Source: a virus
Length of the DNA stretch: 36,214 nucleotides
Reading direction: 5' to 3' (one strand)
Virus record (IMG/VR): IMGVR_UViG_3300020118_000379
Span: 1-36,214 of that record
This document shows positions 7,291 through 14,588 of the stretch, piece by piece. Under the pieces are notes generated by a model. That model did not search any database. It was given only the letters and a program-made list of their open reading frames with translations, and was not told where the DNA came from. The stretch's first letter is position 1, and every line of letters begins with the position of its first letter. The position numbers and the translations under genes were made by a program.

Positions 7291-7321
7291 GCTAATTCCC
7301 CTTACCGCAGACCGCGTAGCC

Positions 7322-7330
7322 TGCTATTGT
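7322..7330 (+). promoter_or_regulatory. Extended -10 box for the second HNH gene
   Basis: TGCTATTGT ends directly before the ATG at 7331. If it is a -10 box, transcription would begin about 7336-7337, at the second in-frame ATG (7337), giving a leaderless message. There is no ribosome site. Similar to TGCTATTAG at 3747. Confidence 0.35.
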
Positions 7331-7966
7331 ATGTTCATGGTGATAGTCGGCTCTAAGCACGGCTTGCGAACGGTGGTAGAGATCCTTCGCCAGGGCGGTA
7401 GCGTTCGCGTCCGGTGCGCGTGCGGTCGGGAGTCCGTCGTCCAGACAAGCCGGCTCCTTGGCGGGCGCGCCTTGTCCTGCGGGAAGTGCCAAGCTGCCAC
7501 GGCAACCCACGGATCTCTGCGCGGGCTCGGAACGAATGCGCGGCCCTACCTCTACTGCGTCTGGATCGGCATCAAGCAACGGTGCGTCACGGGAAGCGGC
7601 CGCGCTTGGAGGTGGTACGGAGCCCGTGGGATCAAGTTGCACGATCCGTGGATCTCGGACTTCGCGACCTTCCGCGACTGGATCGACTCCAACCTCGGCC
7701 CGAGACCGAGCAAGAAACATTCGCTCGATCGCATCGACTCCGACGGGCACTACGAGCCCGGTAATCTTCGCTGGTCTTCGACGAAGGTTCAGGCGACGAA
7801 CAGGCGAAGCACCGTCTGGCTTACTCACCCCACGACCGGCGAGACGCTGTGCTGTTCCGATTGGGCTCGCCGAGTGGGGATCTGTAAGCAGGTTTTCCGC
7901 TGGCGCCTCGCTCACTGGCCGCTCGAGCGCGTCCTGACGACTCCCAACACGAAGCCGAAGGGCTGA
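7331..7966 (+). CDS. HNH-type endonuclease with N-terminal zinc ribbon, probable homing gene
   Basis: 211 aa from 7331, or 209 from the second ATG at 7337. An N-terminal zinc ribbon (VRCACGRESVVQ ... LSCGKCQ, residues about 27-57) is followed by the same core as the gene at 5085: YCVWIGIKQRCVTG, WYGARGIKLHDPWISDF, FRDWIDSNLG, SLDRIDSDGHYEPGNLRW, and a C-terminal region with LTHPTTGETLCCSDWARRVG. The two proteins are clear paralogues; this one has gained or kept the zinc ribbon. It lies opposite the structural operon between two tail-connector genes and ends seven bases from the facing gene, as expected for a homing endonuclease. Confidence 0.75.
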   Translation: MFMVIVGSKHGLRTVVEILRQGGSVRVRCACGRESVVQTSRLLGGRALSCGKCQAATATHGSLRGLGTNARPYLYCVWIGIKQRCVTGSGRAWRWYGARGIKLHDPWISDFATFRDWIDSNLGPRPSKKHSLDRIDSDGHYEPGNLRWSSTKVQATNRRSTVWLTHPTTGETLCCSDWARRVGICKQVFRWRLAHWPLERVLTTPNTKPKG

Positions 7967-7973
7967 GGTCATC

Positions 7974-8549
7974 CTACTTGCCCTTCTTGAAGTGACCGAG
8001 GAACCACGCCCTGGCGAGGTCGCGGATGTCTCGCCGGTCTTGAGGTGTGATGAGAAGGAACGGCCGCGCGGGAGTCGTGACGGTGAGGCTTCCCGTGTGG
8101 AAGAGGAAGCCGAAGGAGGCGCGCGCGCGCTTCTTCTCGTCCCCGGAGAGCGAGCGGAGCCACGCGGCGAGCCGGCTCCGGAGATCGCGGTCGAGCTGCA
8201 CGGTCGTCGTGTCGCCCCGCTGGACCTTGCTCGCGTAGTCGAGGTTCGACCCGACCGTCACGACGTTCCCCGAGATCGTCCCGGCGATCGAGTTCCGGAG
8301 ACGCCCCGTGTCGACGCCCGCGGGTGTCGGATCCCAGCGCCGCGAGGGAGGGGTCCGGCCCTCCTTGAGGTCCATGAGCACGCCGATTTTGTTCGGGGTA
8401 CTGCGGGGTCTCCACGCCACGCCGCCTCGCCCCTGGTCGCTGAACGCGCGCTGCGCTCTCCCGACGAGCATGAGGGAAATGGCTTCGAGGAGGGCGCGCG
8501 GGTTCTTCGCCTCGTTGCGGAGTTGTTCGAGTGCCAAGGTCAGTTCCAC
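7974..8549 (-). CDS. Phage virion morphogenesis / tail completion protein
   Basis: GTG start overlapping the previous gene by ten bases; 191 aa. Pattern typical of the Mu gpG-like virion morphogenesis family: N-terminal helices (ISLMLVGRAQRAFSDQGRGG), GVAWRPRSTPNK with the conserved Trp, then LVDTGRLRNSI-like segment here as GVDTGRLRNSIAGTISGN, GSNLDYASKVQRGDT, and the conserved near-C-terminal ARPFLLITPQDRRDI. Members act at the head-tail joint or tail end during assembly. The recognisable S/D-T-G-x-L-x-x-S and A-R-P-F motifs make this assignment fairly secure. Confidence 0.8.
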   Translation of the reverse strand: MELTLALEQLRNEAKNPRALLEAISLMLVGRAQRAFSDQGRGGVAWRPRSTPNKIGVLMDLKEGRTPPSRRWDPTPAGVDTGRLRNSIAGTISGNVVTVGSNLDYASKVQRGDTTTVQLDRDLRSRLAAWLRSLSGDEKKRARASFGFLFHTGSLTVTTPARPFLLITPQDRRDIRDLARAWFLGHFKKGK

Positions 8550-9274
8550 TCGCTCGGCTGGACACCCGATGCCCCGCCGCCCGGCCCGCGCTGCGTGAGA
8601 TCGGTAAACCGGGCGTTATCGAAGGCCGGAAGTCCGGAAGGTCCAGGCGACGGGGTGAAGTTAGAGTCCGTGACAGGCAGGCCGAGAGCCCCATCGCCGA
8701 ACACGTGGAGGATCTCCCGCAGCCGGTCGTCAGCGAGCCGCCAGGCGTTCGCCACCTCGGCGTCCGGCCAGGGGTAGCCGCGCCCGTTCTCGTAGAGGAA
8801 CGCGATGACGAGGGCGATGCCCGCATAGATCGTCTTGTTGAGCGTGAGCGTCGCCGTGGCCGCGCCGGCGTTCGCCGTGACGTCGTCGAAGGGGTAGTTC
8901 GTCCGGGCCTGGAAGCGCGCCATCGCGTCGTAGCAGGCCTGCTGGAGGACGTCGTAGTTGATCGACGGGAGGACGGCCGTCGTGCTCGCCGTCGTGACGC
9001 CCCCGTAGGGCTGGACGAGCGTCAGGTGCGTGGCGTCCACGATCGCCGCGACGACGTACGAGACCCCCGGGTGAGAGGCGAACTGGACGATGATCGACGT
9101 GCCGAAGCCCGTGAAGGTCGTCCCGGCCCCGACGACGGCCGTCGACCCGTTCACGAGCGCGACCGTGCCGGCGAGGTTCGGCGGGTTCTTGAGCCCACCC
9201 GGGTTCCCCGCCTGGGTGAGCTGAACGAGTCTCTCCGCGGGGGTACGACGGAGGATCTCCTGGAGGAGGCTCAT
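8540..9274 (-). CDS. Head-tail connector-like protein (DUF1320-like) with inserted beta domain, 244 aa
   Basis: ATG with AGGTG about 6 nt upstream. Residues 100-190 are helical with NYPFDDVTANAGAATATLTL and a C-terminal helix run through YENGRGYPWPDAEVANAWRL, resembling gp36/DUF1320 head-tail adaptors, which attach to the portal ring. Residues 35-100 form a beta-rich segment (TVALVNGSTAVVGAGTTFTG) of a type found in many phage structural proteins. The position just before the virion morphogenesis gene supports a connector role. Family call is by pattern only. Confidence 0.55.
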   Translation of the reverse strand: MSLLQEILRRTPAERLVQLTQAGNPGGLKNPPNLAGTVALVNGSTAVVGAGTTFTGFGTSIIVQFASHPGVSYVVAAIVDATHLTLVQPYGGVTTASTTAVLPSINYDVLQQACYDAMARFQARTNYPFDDVTANAGAATATLTLNKTIYAGIALVIAFLYENGRGYPWPDAEVANAWRLADDRLREILHVFGDGALGLPVTDSNFTPSPGPSGLPAFDNARFTDLTQRGPGGGASGVQPSEWN

Positions 9275-9299
9275 CGTTCACCTCGCGGCTCGCCCGGGC

Positions 9300-10079
9300 T
9301 TAGGCGTCGGGGATGTAGCCGCCCTCCGCCTTGTCGCGACCGCTCCGGATCGTGTTGCGGTCGAACGCCTTCTTGGCGTCGCGCGCCTTCACGACGCTGT
9401 GCGGGTCGGTCTCGCCGACGACGAGCTTCCCGCCCACGCCGGTCTCGAAGACCGCCTGGGGGTTCTCGAGGATGCGCTTCTCCTCCTCCTCGGCCTGCTG
9501 GAGGATCTTCCTCGCCTCCTCGATCGTCACGACGTAGCCCTTCGGCGTCGAGTGAGCGAGCTCGAAGCGGAGGATCGTGTGGAGCGGGATGTCCCCCGCG
9601 GCGGTGCGGTCGGGGATCTCCTCGGGCGGAACGGCCTTCCCGCCGTTCGCGTGCCGCGCCTGCTTCGAGTTGTCCCCGCCGTCCGACGAGTCGATGTCGG
9701 GGAGGCCGAGGAGCTCGCCCGTCGCGGGGCTCCGGGTCGGCCGGATGTAGCGCGTTTGAAGCATCGACCGGACCCGCTGGACCTGCGCCTCGGAGAGGAG
9801 CGTCACCGCGCCGGGCATGAAGACCTGGACGGCCTCCCGGCCCTTCCCCTCCCAGCGGAAGGTCTGCCGGCAGAACGTCGCGGGCCCGACCCCGATGTGG
9901 AAGTCGAAGCGGTCGAGCGCCTCGCCGATCGGCGTGTCCCGCCCCGCCTTTATCGAGCAGAGGTACTGCTTCGACTTGACCCGCGACTCCTGCGGGATCT
10001 TGACCTTGATCCCGTCGAGGAGACCCCCGGGGGCCTCGGTGTTCTCTTGCTTCGTGGCGACCGTCGCGGCTTCGCTCAT
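9300..10079 (-). CDS. Hypothetical structural protein, 259 aa
   Basis: ATG in an ATGA overlap with the previous gene. Soluble, charged protein: N-terminal flexible part (MSEAATVATKQENTEAPGGL), a core with YLCSIKAGRDTPIGEALDRF and HIGVGPATFCRQTFRWEGKG, a long acidic helix (EEARKILQQAEEEEKRILEN near residue 190) and a basic C-terminus. No domain recognised. Lying between the capsid gene and the connector genes, it may be a head completion or minor capsid protein; that is inference from order. Confidence 0.6.
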   Translation of the reverse strand: MSEAATVATKQENTEAPGGLLDGIKVKIPQESRVKSKQYLCSIKAGRDTPIGEALDRFDFHIGVGPATFCRQTFRWEGKGREAVQVFMPGAVTLLSEAQVQRVRSMLQTRYIRPTRSPATGELLGLPDIDSSDGGDNSKQARHANGGKAVPPEEIPDRTAAGDIPLHTILRFELAHSTPKGYVVTIEEARKILQQAEEEEKRILENPQAVFETGVGGKLVVGETDPHSVVKARDAKKAFDRNTIRSGRDKAEGGYIPDA

Positions 10080-10420
10080 GCCTTCTCTTCCTTGGCCTTC
10101 TTGGCGACCGCCTCGCCGTGGAGCGCGGTCGCGTGTGCGAACTTGTCGGCGAACGACCCGAGGGCGTCGAGCGCCTGGTTGAGGCCTCCGAGCGCCGTGC
10201 CGAGGTCGCGCCGCGCGGCGTCGAGCCGCTGGACGTGCGGGTCGGCGGGGGAGTGACCCTCGCCGAGGGTGCCCGCGTGAGCGAGGAAGCCATCGAAGGC
10301 CTCCTTGAGCTGGCCACGCGTCGCCTCGAGCGCCTTGACGTCGACGCGACCGAGCAGCGCCTTGAAGGTCGGCGCGTGGCGCGCCGTGTCGTGCTTCGCT
10401 TCGTGCTTCGCTTCGGTCAT
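10076..10420 (-). CDS. Hypothetical helical protein, 114 aa
   Basis: The ATG at 10420 is chosen because AAGGAG lies 8 nt upstream. Starts with a His/Lys-rich repeat (MTEAKHEAKHDTARHAPTFK), followed by alanine-rich amphipathic helices (TALGGLNQALDALGSFADKF) and a Lys/Glu-rich tail. Likely a small helical head-associated protein. It is the first gene after the tRNA and is coupled to the next gene by an ATGA overlap. Function unknown. Confidence 0.6.
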   Translation of the reverse strand: MTEAKHEAKHDTARHAPTFKALLGRVDVKALEATRGQLKEAFDGFLAHAGTLGEGHSPADPHVQRLDAARRDLGTALGGLNQALDALGSFADKFAHATALHGEAVAKKAKEEKA

Positions 10421-10444
10421 CGTGGGCTCCTTCGTCGATCCGGA

Positions 10445-10518
10445 TGGCGGTGGCAGGATTCGCACCTGCGATCTCGAGCTTATGAGGCTCGCGAGGACGT
10501 CTGCTCCTCTACACCGCG
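10445..10518 (-). tRNA. tRNA-Met (anticodon CAT), initiator-like C1:C72
   Basis: A full 74-nt cloverleaf folds on the minus strand: acceptor CGCGGTG with CACCGCC (six pairs, position 1 C opposite 72 C), linker TA, D stem GAGG/CCTC, anticodon stem CGAGC/GCTCG around loop CTCATAA (anticodon CAT), variable AGATC, T stem GCAGG/CCTGC with loop TGCGAAT, discriminator A. CCA is not encoded (TCC follows). The unpaired 1:72 position is a hallmark of bacterial initiator tRNA, but the three G-C anticodon-stem pairs of initiators are absent. The D loop lacks the GG pair and position 55 is G, so it is atypical. It sits between the capsid gene and the next minus-strand gene. Confidence 0.75.
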
Positions 10519-10551
10519 ACGAGCGACCGGGCGCGACCCCGGTCGCCTATT

Positions 10552-11538
10552 TCACTGGATACCGACCCACTGAATCGGAAGCGAGAGCGCCACGGCGCCG
10601 CGCATGCGCACGTAGAGCTTCCGCACGTCCCACTCGCGGGTGATGTCGCTGTTCCCCGACTCGGCGAGCACCTCCGTCGGCGCGACCCGGTCGAGCCAGA
10701 ACGGCCCCTTCGTCGGGGTGTTCATAGCGCCGATCGCCCAGTTGTTGTTCGTGATCCTGGGGTTCGGCAGCGGCATGACCTTGAGGTCGGAGTCGATGAT
10801 GATGTTCGACGGCGCCGCGTTCCCCGAGAGCGCGACGATGAAGAGCTGCGAGATCGCCGACTTGAAGTTCAGGTAGTTGCCGCTGTTGAAGACGACCGCG
10901 ACCTCTCGCTGGATGTCCCCGGGGTTCCAGTACGGCTGGCCCTGCGTGTTCTGGTAGGAGGCGATCCTCGAGAGACCGTTCATCAGGTCCTGGATGATCG
11001 CCGCGGGGCTCGCGACGCCCGACGTGTCCTGGATGTTCCCGTTCGAGACGTTGAAGCGGTTCAGCCCGTTGCCGTCGAGCTTCGAGAACCAGCCCACGCC
11101 GTCCGGGGCGAGCGGGAGGACGGGCTGCATCTGGACGGCGTCGCTCGTCGTTCCGCCCGTGAAGAGCCAGTAGAAGTGGCGCTCCTTGAGCATCGCGAAC
11201 GAGACCGCGCTCTCGAGGACGCGCGACATGATCATCTTCGACTGGTCGTCCTCGACGGCGACCTGCGAGATCTCGACGCCGACGCCGAACTTCCACGACC
11301 TCTGGAGGAAGAGGTTCGTCAGCATCCCGTCGGTCGGGATCGCCGAACCCTCCGCCCAGTACCGAGCGACGGGCGCGGCCTGCGCGTAGCCGAAGGCTTC
11401 GCTGGCCATGTCGCTCGGCACCGAGAGGTTCATGATCTTCGCGAGGCGACCGTCGACGGTTCGCTCGTTCGCGCGGTACGTGTCCCAGAAGTCGATCCTC
11501 AACTTCGGGAAGAACAGCGCGGTGGCCTGGACTCTCAT
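10552..11538 (-). CDS. Major capsid protein (Mu gpT-like)
   Basis: 328 aa; ATG with GGAGGAG about 9 nt upstream. Features of Mu-like major head subunits: N-terminal FFPKLRIDFWDTYRANERTV, then VPSDMASEAFGYAQAAPVAR with a conserved Tyr/aromatic segment, a beta region (SWKFGVGVEISQVAVEDDQS) and a long central domain, ending VRKLYVRMRGAVALSLPIQW. The length is near that of gpT (about 305 aa). Placement after protease/scaffold and decoration protein is the Mu-like order. HK97-fold coat protein forming the head shell. Confidence 0.8.
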   Translation of the reverse strand: MRVQATALFFPKLRIDFWDTYRANERTVDGRLAKIMNLSVPSDMASEAFGYAQAAPVARYWAEGSAIPTDGMLTNLFLQRSWKFGVGVEISQVAVEDDQSKMIMSRVLESAVSFAMLKERHFYWLFTGGTTSDAVQMQPVLPLAPDGVGWFSKLDGNGLNRFNVSNGNIQDTSGVASPAAIIQDLMNGLSRIASYQNTQGQPYWNPGDIQREVAVVFNSGNYLNFKSAISQLFIVALSGNAAPSNIIIDSDLKVMPLPNPRITNNNWAIGAMNTPTKGPFWLDRVAPTEVLAESGNSDITREWDVRKLYVRMRGAVALSLPIQWVGIQ

Positions 11539-11541
11539 GGG

Positions 11542-12102
11542 CTAGCTCCTCCGGGCTTCGAGCGAGTAGACGAGGACGTGATAGATCGCGGTGGTCCCCG
11601 AGGGCTTGCTCAGGAACTCCTTGATCTCGCCGATCACCGGGTCGGATCCCGGCTGGACGGACGTGAGGTCCGCGGGGTTGCTCGTCGAGGCGTAGAGCGC
11701 GATCCCCACGTCCGCTCCCGAGCCCGCCATCGAGCCCGTGAGGGTCAGGGTGACCTGCTCGAGGACGAACTCCCCCGTGTTGACGATCGCCCGGTTGGCG
11801 TTCCCCGCCGCGGCGCTCGACACGTTCCCCTTCGCGATCGTGGGGATCGGGAGCGTCCCGAGGGCGAACCCGTCCATGACGGGGTTCGATCCCGGGACGC
11901 CCGGCCCGACGATGATCCCGACGCAGGGGGTCGTCTTGCCGCCGCCCGAGGCCATCTTGACGAGCTGGCCCGACGAGAGCTTGCCGAGCATCCCGACGTA
12001 GAGCTGGAGCCCGTCCTGGATGATGTACGGGATCTCCTCGCGGAGCAGCGCTCCGCCCGAGCTCTTGAGGCCCGACGGGTTGTCGTAGGTGAGATCAGCC
12101 AC
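11542..12102 (-). CDS. Probable head decoration protein, 186 aa
   Basis: GTG start overlapping the protease/scaffold stop by eight bases. Small beta-rich protein (LQLYVGMLGKLSSGQLVKMA near residue 32, AIVNTGEFVLEQVTLTLTGS near 105), Gly/Ser/Thr-rich with few charged residues. Genes of this size and composition between protease and major capsid gene usually encode a capsid-stabilising decoration protein; the GIIVGPGV-type segment recalls DUF2190-like proteins. Function by position and composition. Confidence 0.6.
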   Translation of the reverse strand: MADLTYDNPSGLKSSGGALLREEIPYIIQDGLQLYVGMLGKLSSGQLVKMASGGGKTTPCVGIIVGPGVPGSNPVMDGFALGTLPIPTIAKGNVSSAAAGNANRAIVNTGEFVLEQVTLTLTGSMAGSGADVGIALYASTSNPADLTSVQPGSDPVIGEIKEFLSKPSGTTAIYHVLVYSLEARRS

Positions 12103-13786
12103 GGATCACCTCCCCCTGGCGCGCCCCCGCGTTGATCGACGGCTCGCCCCGGCAGAGGTCGTAGAACGTCGAGTTGCCGAGCGACCGCCGGATGTGCTCG
12201 GGCTGCCCCATGTAATCCGCGTAGAACGCCTCCACGCGGCGCTTCGCCTCGGGACGGTTCCCGAAGGTCTCGAGGGCCTTCTTGAGGCTCTCCTGTTCGG
12301 GCGTCACGAGCCCCGGGGCGGTCGCCTGGCCCGGGAGACCCTGGAAGGTCTCGGGCCCGCGCGAGGCCCCGAGACCCATCCCGATCTTGACCTGACGGAC
12401 GAACTCGTCGACCGTCGCCTTCCCGCCCTTGACCGCGGCCTTGTAGACCTCGGCCTCGAAGAGCTCGGAGACGGAGGCCGCGCCGGAGTCGAGGAGCGCC
12501 TTCTTGGCCTCCGCGACGAGCCCGACCGCGTCCCGCTCGCGGTTGAGCTTCTCGACCGCGCCGCGCAGCCCGAGGATCGTCTGCTCCTGGACGGCGAGGC
12601 GCTGCGAGAAGATCTCGGGGATGCCCGGGGCCGGAGCCGTGGCCGTGGCCTTCGGGGCGGTCCCGTTCTTCGCGGGCGCGCTCCCCGCCGCGACTCGAGC
12701 CGCCGCCTCGGCGAAGGTCTTGGCGGAGAAGAACTCGCCCGGGGTCATCTCCGAGACCGCGGGAGGGAGGCCGTCGTTGACGGGCGCGCGCGACTGCGCC
12801 GTCTCGGCTTCCTTCTTCTTCTCCTCGGGCTCAGCCTCGGCCGCTTCGCCGCCAGGCCCCTTGTCGTCGTCGTCGTCGCTCTTCTCGCCCTTGCCCTCGT
12901 ACTTGGACATCAGGGTCTCGAAGCGCTTCCCCATCACCTCGAAGAACTTGGAAGCCATCGCCTCCATGCGCTCCTCGGGACTCGGCGCCTTCTTTTCGTC
13001 CTGCTGGTCGGCCACGCCGCCCTCCTTTTTGCCCTCGGGTCGGGCCGCGAACGACTCGCTACCCTCTCGCTGGATCGCCTTCACGACGTTGTCGTACTGC
13101 GCCCGGTCGATCAGCCCCTTGGTGAGCATCGCGTTCGCGACCGCGTACGGGCTTCGGGCGGAGGCCGCCTCGAAGACCTCGGGGGCGCCGCGCCAGAGCT
13201 GAGGGTGCTCCGCGATCTGAGCGGCGAACGCCTCGCCGGCGAACGCCTCGGCGAGCTCGGGAGTCGTCTCGCGCACGAGCTTCTCGTAGAGCCCCGGGTA
13301 GGGGTTCATCGGCTCCTTGTCCTTGAGGAGCGCGAGCGCCTGGAGCTCTTCGGGGTGGTCGGGCGAGATCTCCGGCGAGCGGTAGAGGTACTTGTCGGCG
13401 GCGGCGAACGACTGGACGTCGTCGTACACCTTGTTGCCGAACAGGGTCCAGCGCGGGGGCTCGTCGGGGTTCACCTCGGCGAGTTCGAGCCGTCCGTTGA
13501 GCTCGTACTCCCCGACGCGCATCGGGTTGTCGAACTGGTGCCGGAGCGTCATCAGGGGCTTCTTGCCCATCTTGGCGCGCGCCTGGTGGAGCGAGAGAGC
13601 GCGCTCGAGCCACGCCTTCGACCGGACCTCGCGCGCTCCCTGCACGGCCGCCGGGTCCTGAGCGCGGACCTCTGAGAACACGGGCACGTTTTCTACGACG
13701 ACCCGTCCATCGGCCAGCACGCGCGCCGGGATACTTCCCGAGGCGAGACGGGTTCCGAAGACCTCAACCTTCCAAGTGGGGGGCAC
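12095..13786 (-). CDS. Mu-like head maturation protease/scaffold fusion, 563 aa
   Basis: N-terminal 250 residues resemble Mu protein I-like proteases: KKPLMTLRHQFDNPMRVGEY with a conserved His, WTLFGNKVYDDV and KYLYRSPEIS. The middle (270-345) is extremely charged (RMEAMASKFFEVMGKRFETL, then Asp and Glu runs), followed by Pro/Ala linkers and a long helical C-terminus, typical of a scaffold that is cleaved during head maturation. The GTG at 13786 is chosen over a TTG nine bases upstream because the shared promoter-like element lies exactly 33 nt before it, as at 937 and 25923. No ribosome site. Heads the capsid operon. Confidence 0.7.
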   Translation of the reverse strand: MPPTWKVEVFGTRLASGSIPARVLADGRVVVENVPVFSEVRAQDPAAVQGAREVRSKAWLERALSLHQARAKMGKKPLMTLRHQFDNPMRVGEYELNGRLELAEVNPDEPPRWTLFGNKVYDDVQSFAAADKYLYRSPEISPDHPEELQALALLKDKEPMNPYPGLYEKLVRETTPELAEAFAGEAFAAQIAEHPQLWRGAPEVFEAASARSPYAVANAMLTKGLIDRAQYDNVVKAIQREGSESFAARPEGKKEGGVADQQDEKKAPSPEERMEAMASKFFEVMGKRFETLMSKYEGKGEKSDDDDDKGPGGEAAEAEPEEKKKEAETAQSRAPVNDGLPPAVSEMTPGEFFSAKTFAEAAARVAAGSAPAKNGTAPKATATAPAPGIPEIFSQRLAVQEQTILGLRGAVEKLNRERDAVGLVAEAKKALLDSGAASVSELFEAEVYKAAVKGGKATVDEFVRQVKIGMGLGASRGPETFQGLPGQATAPGLVTPEQESLKKALETFGNRPEAKRRVEAFYADYMGQPEHIRRSLGNSTFYDLCRGEPSINAGARQGEVIRG

Positions 13787-13793
13787 GCGCCAC

Positions 13794-13828
13794 AACGTAG
13801 AGGGGACCGTCCGGACACAAAACGGCGG
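13794..13828 (-). promoter_or_regulatory. Promoter-like element, copy C (capsid operon)
   Basis: Minus strand CCGCCGTTTT (13828 to 13819) matches the core CCGCCGTATT of copies A and B, and TACGTT (13799 to 13794) takes the place of their -10-like box. Both lie at exactly the same distances from the start codon at 13786 as in the other two copies. Only the core is conserved here, not the full 20 bases. The rest of the 107-bp divergent gap carries the ribosome site and a possible TACGCT -10 box (about 13860) for the plus-strand operon. Confidence 0.5.
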
Positions 13829-13893
13829 TCTAAGGCTTTCCCGCGTCAGTCTCTCTTGCTACGCTTCGCCGCGGTCAGCGAGAGGAGATCACG

Positions 13894-14313
13894 TTGAGGA
13901 AAGGTCGAAGGCCGAAGTGTCTCGAGTTCGAGCCGCAGAGTTCAGTCAAGAAGACGTTCAAGGTGCCGGACAGCGTGGCGGTGGAGTTCTCTTGGCGCGT
14001 CAAGGCCGCGCTCGCGCGCGATCCCCACGCGTCGCGGAACGACCTCTTCCGCCAGATGCTCCTCGAGTACGCCGAGCGTCACCCGCTCGCGGGCCGGCCC
14101 CCGACCGCCTCCTCCGCCTGGCCCGATCCCGGCGACGAACGCTTCACGCGTCTCGAGGTGAGGATCCCCGCGAGTATGCTCGCCGACGCCGAGCAGCGCG
14201 TGCTCCGGGCGCGAGACGTCGACCCGTGCTTCATCATGACCGACCACATCCGGCGCGTCATCTTCGACTACTTCAAGCGCCACCCCTTCGAGAAGAACGG
14301 GGCGAAGCCGTGA
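13894..14313 (+). CDS. Tandem ribbon-helix-helix-like protein, 139 aa
   Basis: TTG start with AGGAG 7 nt upstream. The protein looks like two copies of one ribbon-helix-helix unit: residues about 25-68 (FKVPDSVAVEFSWRV ... LLEYAERHPL) and about 87-133 (LEVRIPASMLADAEQRV ... IFDYFKRHPF). Each has a short strand, two helices and the same ending, with a Pro/Ala linker between. RHH proteins normally dimerise to bind DNA; two in one chain would give a built-in dimer. As first gene of the 13-gene plus-strand operon and facing the capsid operon promoter, it is a good candidate for a local regulator. The RHH call is by pattern, without a search. Confidence 0.6.
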   Translation: MRKGRRPKCLEFEPQSSVKKTFKVPDSVAVEFSWRVKAALARDPHASRNDLFRQMLLEYAERHPLAGRPPTASSAWPDPGDERFTRLEVRIPASMLADAEQRVLRARDVDPCFIMTDHIRRVIFDYFKRHPFEKNGAKP

Positions 14314-14588
14314 GGGCGTGGGCGATGTCGCGCCTTCGCGTCGTCGACGGCCAGCCCGACGAGCACGACGTGATCGCGATCTTCGTGACGGAAGAGCGAG
14401 CGAAGATGGTCTTGAAGACCTGGGAGCACGACGCGCGCAGCGTCGAGATCCTCGGAGGCCCGCGGTGCTACTTCGGCCTCAAGGAGTTTGTCGCCGACGA
14501 GTTCCCTGCGCGCGAGTGGTTCGCCTCGACGGCGGACCCGGACTGGCATCCCCCGAAGAACACCTCGACGGTCTCGGAGGTCGCATGA
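14310..14588 (+). CDS. Hypothetical protein, 92 aa
   Basis: GTG start in a GTGA overlap; an alternative ATG is five codons on. Mixed alpha/beta: SRLRVVDGQPDEHDVIAIFV, TEERAKMVLKTWEHDARSVE, then ILGGPRCYFGLKEFVADEFP. Small soluble protein, no domain recognised. Coupled to both neighbours. Confidence 0.6.
   Translation: MRAWAMSRLRVVDGQPDEHDVIAIFVTEERAKMVLKTWEHDARSVEILGGPRCYFGLKEFVADEFPAREWFASTADPDWHPPKNTSTVSEVA

Noticed and set aside
5884-7356. 490-codon plus-strand frame
   Set aside because: Arg/Asp/Glu-repetitive translation antisense to the 564-aa tail protein; no start site or motif.
7292-7972. 226-codon minus-strand frame opposite the second HNH gene
   Set aside because: The plus-strand frame has the HNH signature and zinc ribbon, so this is its shadow, even though it agrees with the operon direction.
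10445-10518. tRNA as a possible phage attachment site
   Set aside because: It is a complete gene inside the structural operon with no integrase nearby and no repeated copy in the window.
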